From an uncultured Solirubrobacterales bacterium (GTDB lineage: Bacteria; Actinomycetota; Thermoleophilia; Solirubrobacterales; Solirubrobacteraceae): DNA of 5,908 nucleotides. The stretch spans positions 1 to 5,908 of the forward strand of contig CAJBIG010000087.1 of assembly GCA_903953065.1 (NCBI GenBank), in the 5' to 3' direction. The translations under genes and the position numbers were made by a program. The notes beneath the pieces are model-generated. The model made no database searches. It worked only from the letters and a program-made list of their open reading frames with translations, and was not told where the DNA came from. This document shows positions 5,837 through 5,908 of the stretch, in pieces. Position 1 is the first letter of the stretch. The number at the start of each line of letters is the position of its first letter.

Positions 5837-5907
5837 CTTCCGGCTGCGGTGAGGTGAACCTCGCCGGCGCTCAGTTCCAGCTCTGAACCATCCTCACGTC
5901 GCACTCG
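5833..5907 (-). CDS. Possible C-terminal end of a convergent gene (partial)
   Basis: On the minus strand the frame entering from the right edge is open for 24 codons and ends in TAA (5835-5833). The peptide reads RVRREDGSELELSAGE and then VHLTAAGS, a plausible charged and beta-like protein C-terminus. The other minus frames I translated stop within the segment. The stop overlaps the helicase TAG (5834-5836), so the two genes would meet tail to tail within the bases TTAG. The segment is too short to assign a family, and an open frame of this length can arise by chance in GC-rich DNA. Confidence 0.4.
   Translation of the reverse strand, partial: RVRREDGSELELSAGEVHLTAAGS
5847..5866 (+). terminator. 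Candidate hairpin terminator after the helicase gene
   Basis: Starting 11 bases after the helicase stop, CGGTGAGG (5847-5854) pairs with CCTCGCCG (5859-5866), with one U-G pair, around the tetraloop TGAA. The 8-bp GC-rich stem is well placed to end the helicase transcript. It lacks a following T-tract, so if it terminates at all it is not a textbook intrinsic terminator. The same bases lie inside the putative coding end of the convergent gene, so the pairing may be fortuitous. Confidence 0.3.
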
Positions 5908-5908
5908 C

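Noticed and set aside
5574..5852. Alternative basic frame overlapping the helicase C-terminal tail, possible frameshift product
   Set aside because: The helicase frame continues to its own stop with no slippery site that I can see; the alternative is an Arg/Ala-rich shifted reading of the same repetitive codons.

Overview
The window is a compact, GC-rich bacterial segment. A probable five-gene cluster on the minus strand (about 24-3084) and a long helicase gene on the plus strand (3257-5836) diverge from a 172-bp intergenic region. The GC-rich third positions, GTG starts, mostly weak Shine-Dalgarno sequences and protein flavour (a membrane-anchored TlpA with an alanine-rich linker, and a COG1061-type helicase) suggest an actinomycete-like bacterium, perhaps Thermoleophilia/Solirubrobacterales. 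That placement is an inference from resemblance, not a demonstrated assignment.

Minus-strand cluster, in transcription order: a membrane-anchored TlpA/ResA-like thioredoxin (3084-2491); a YjcF/ElaA-like GNAT acetyltransferase whose GTG start overlaps the previous stop as GTGA; an AEC-family permease 13 nt downstream; a D-aminoacyl-tRNA deacylase (dtd) 10 nt further on; and, after 45 nt, an unrecognised acidic 204-aa protein. The tight spacing indicates one transcript. The contents look like a housekeeping mix (extracytoplasmic redox, acetylation, export, translation quality control) and not one dedicated pathway.

Intergenic region (3085-3256): AT-rich hexamers overlap on opposite strands (TATAAT on plus, TATACA on minus) and suggest a shared divergent promoter. 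If the plus promoter is used, the helicase mRNA has a leader of about 130 nt. That leader contains two adjacent hairpins and ends in a four-codon mini-ORF whose TAA overlaps the helicase ATG (TAATG). No Shine-Dalgarno sequence is visible before either start.

Plus-strand helicase (859 aa): a superfamily 2 enzyme with readable motifs I, Ia, II (DEAH), III, V and VI. A lysine/arginine-free acidic segment of about 75 residues lies between the Q-like motif and Walker A. After the helicase core come an unassigned, probably helical region of about 235 residues and a disordered tail that opens with a cluster of arginine and lysine. Its stop codon overlaps the stop of a minus-strand reading frame that runs out of the right edge.

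I see no CRISPR array, tRNA, rRNA, insertion sequence or recognisable defence cassette. The best candidates for something undescribed are the helicase architecture and the leader/mini-ORF arrangement in front of it.
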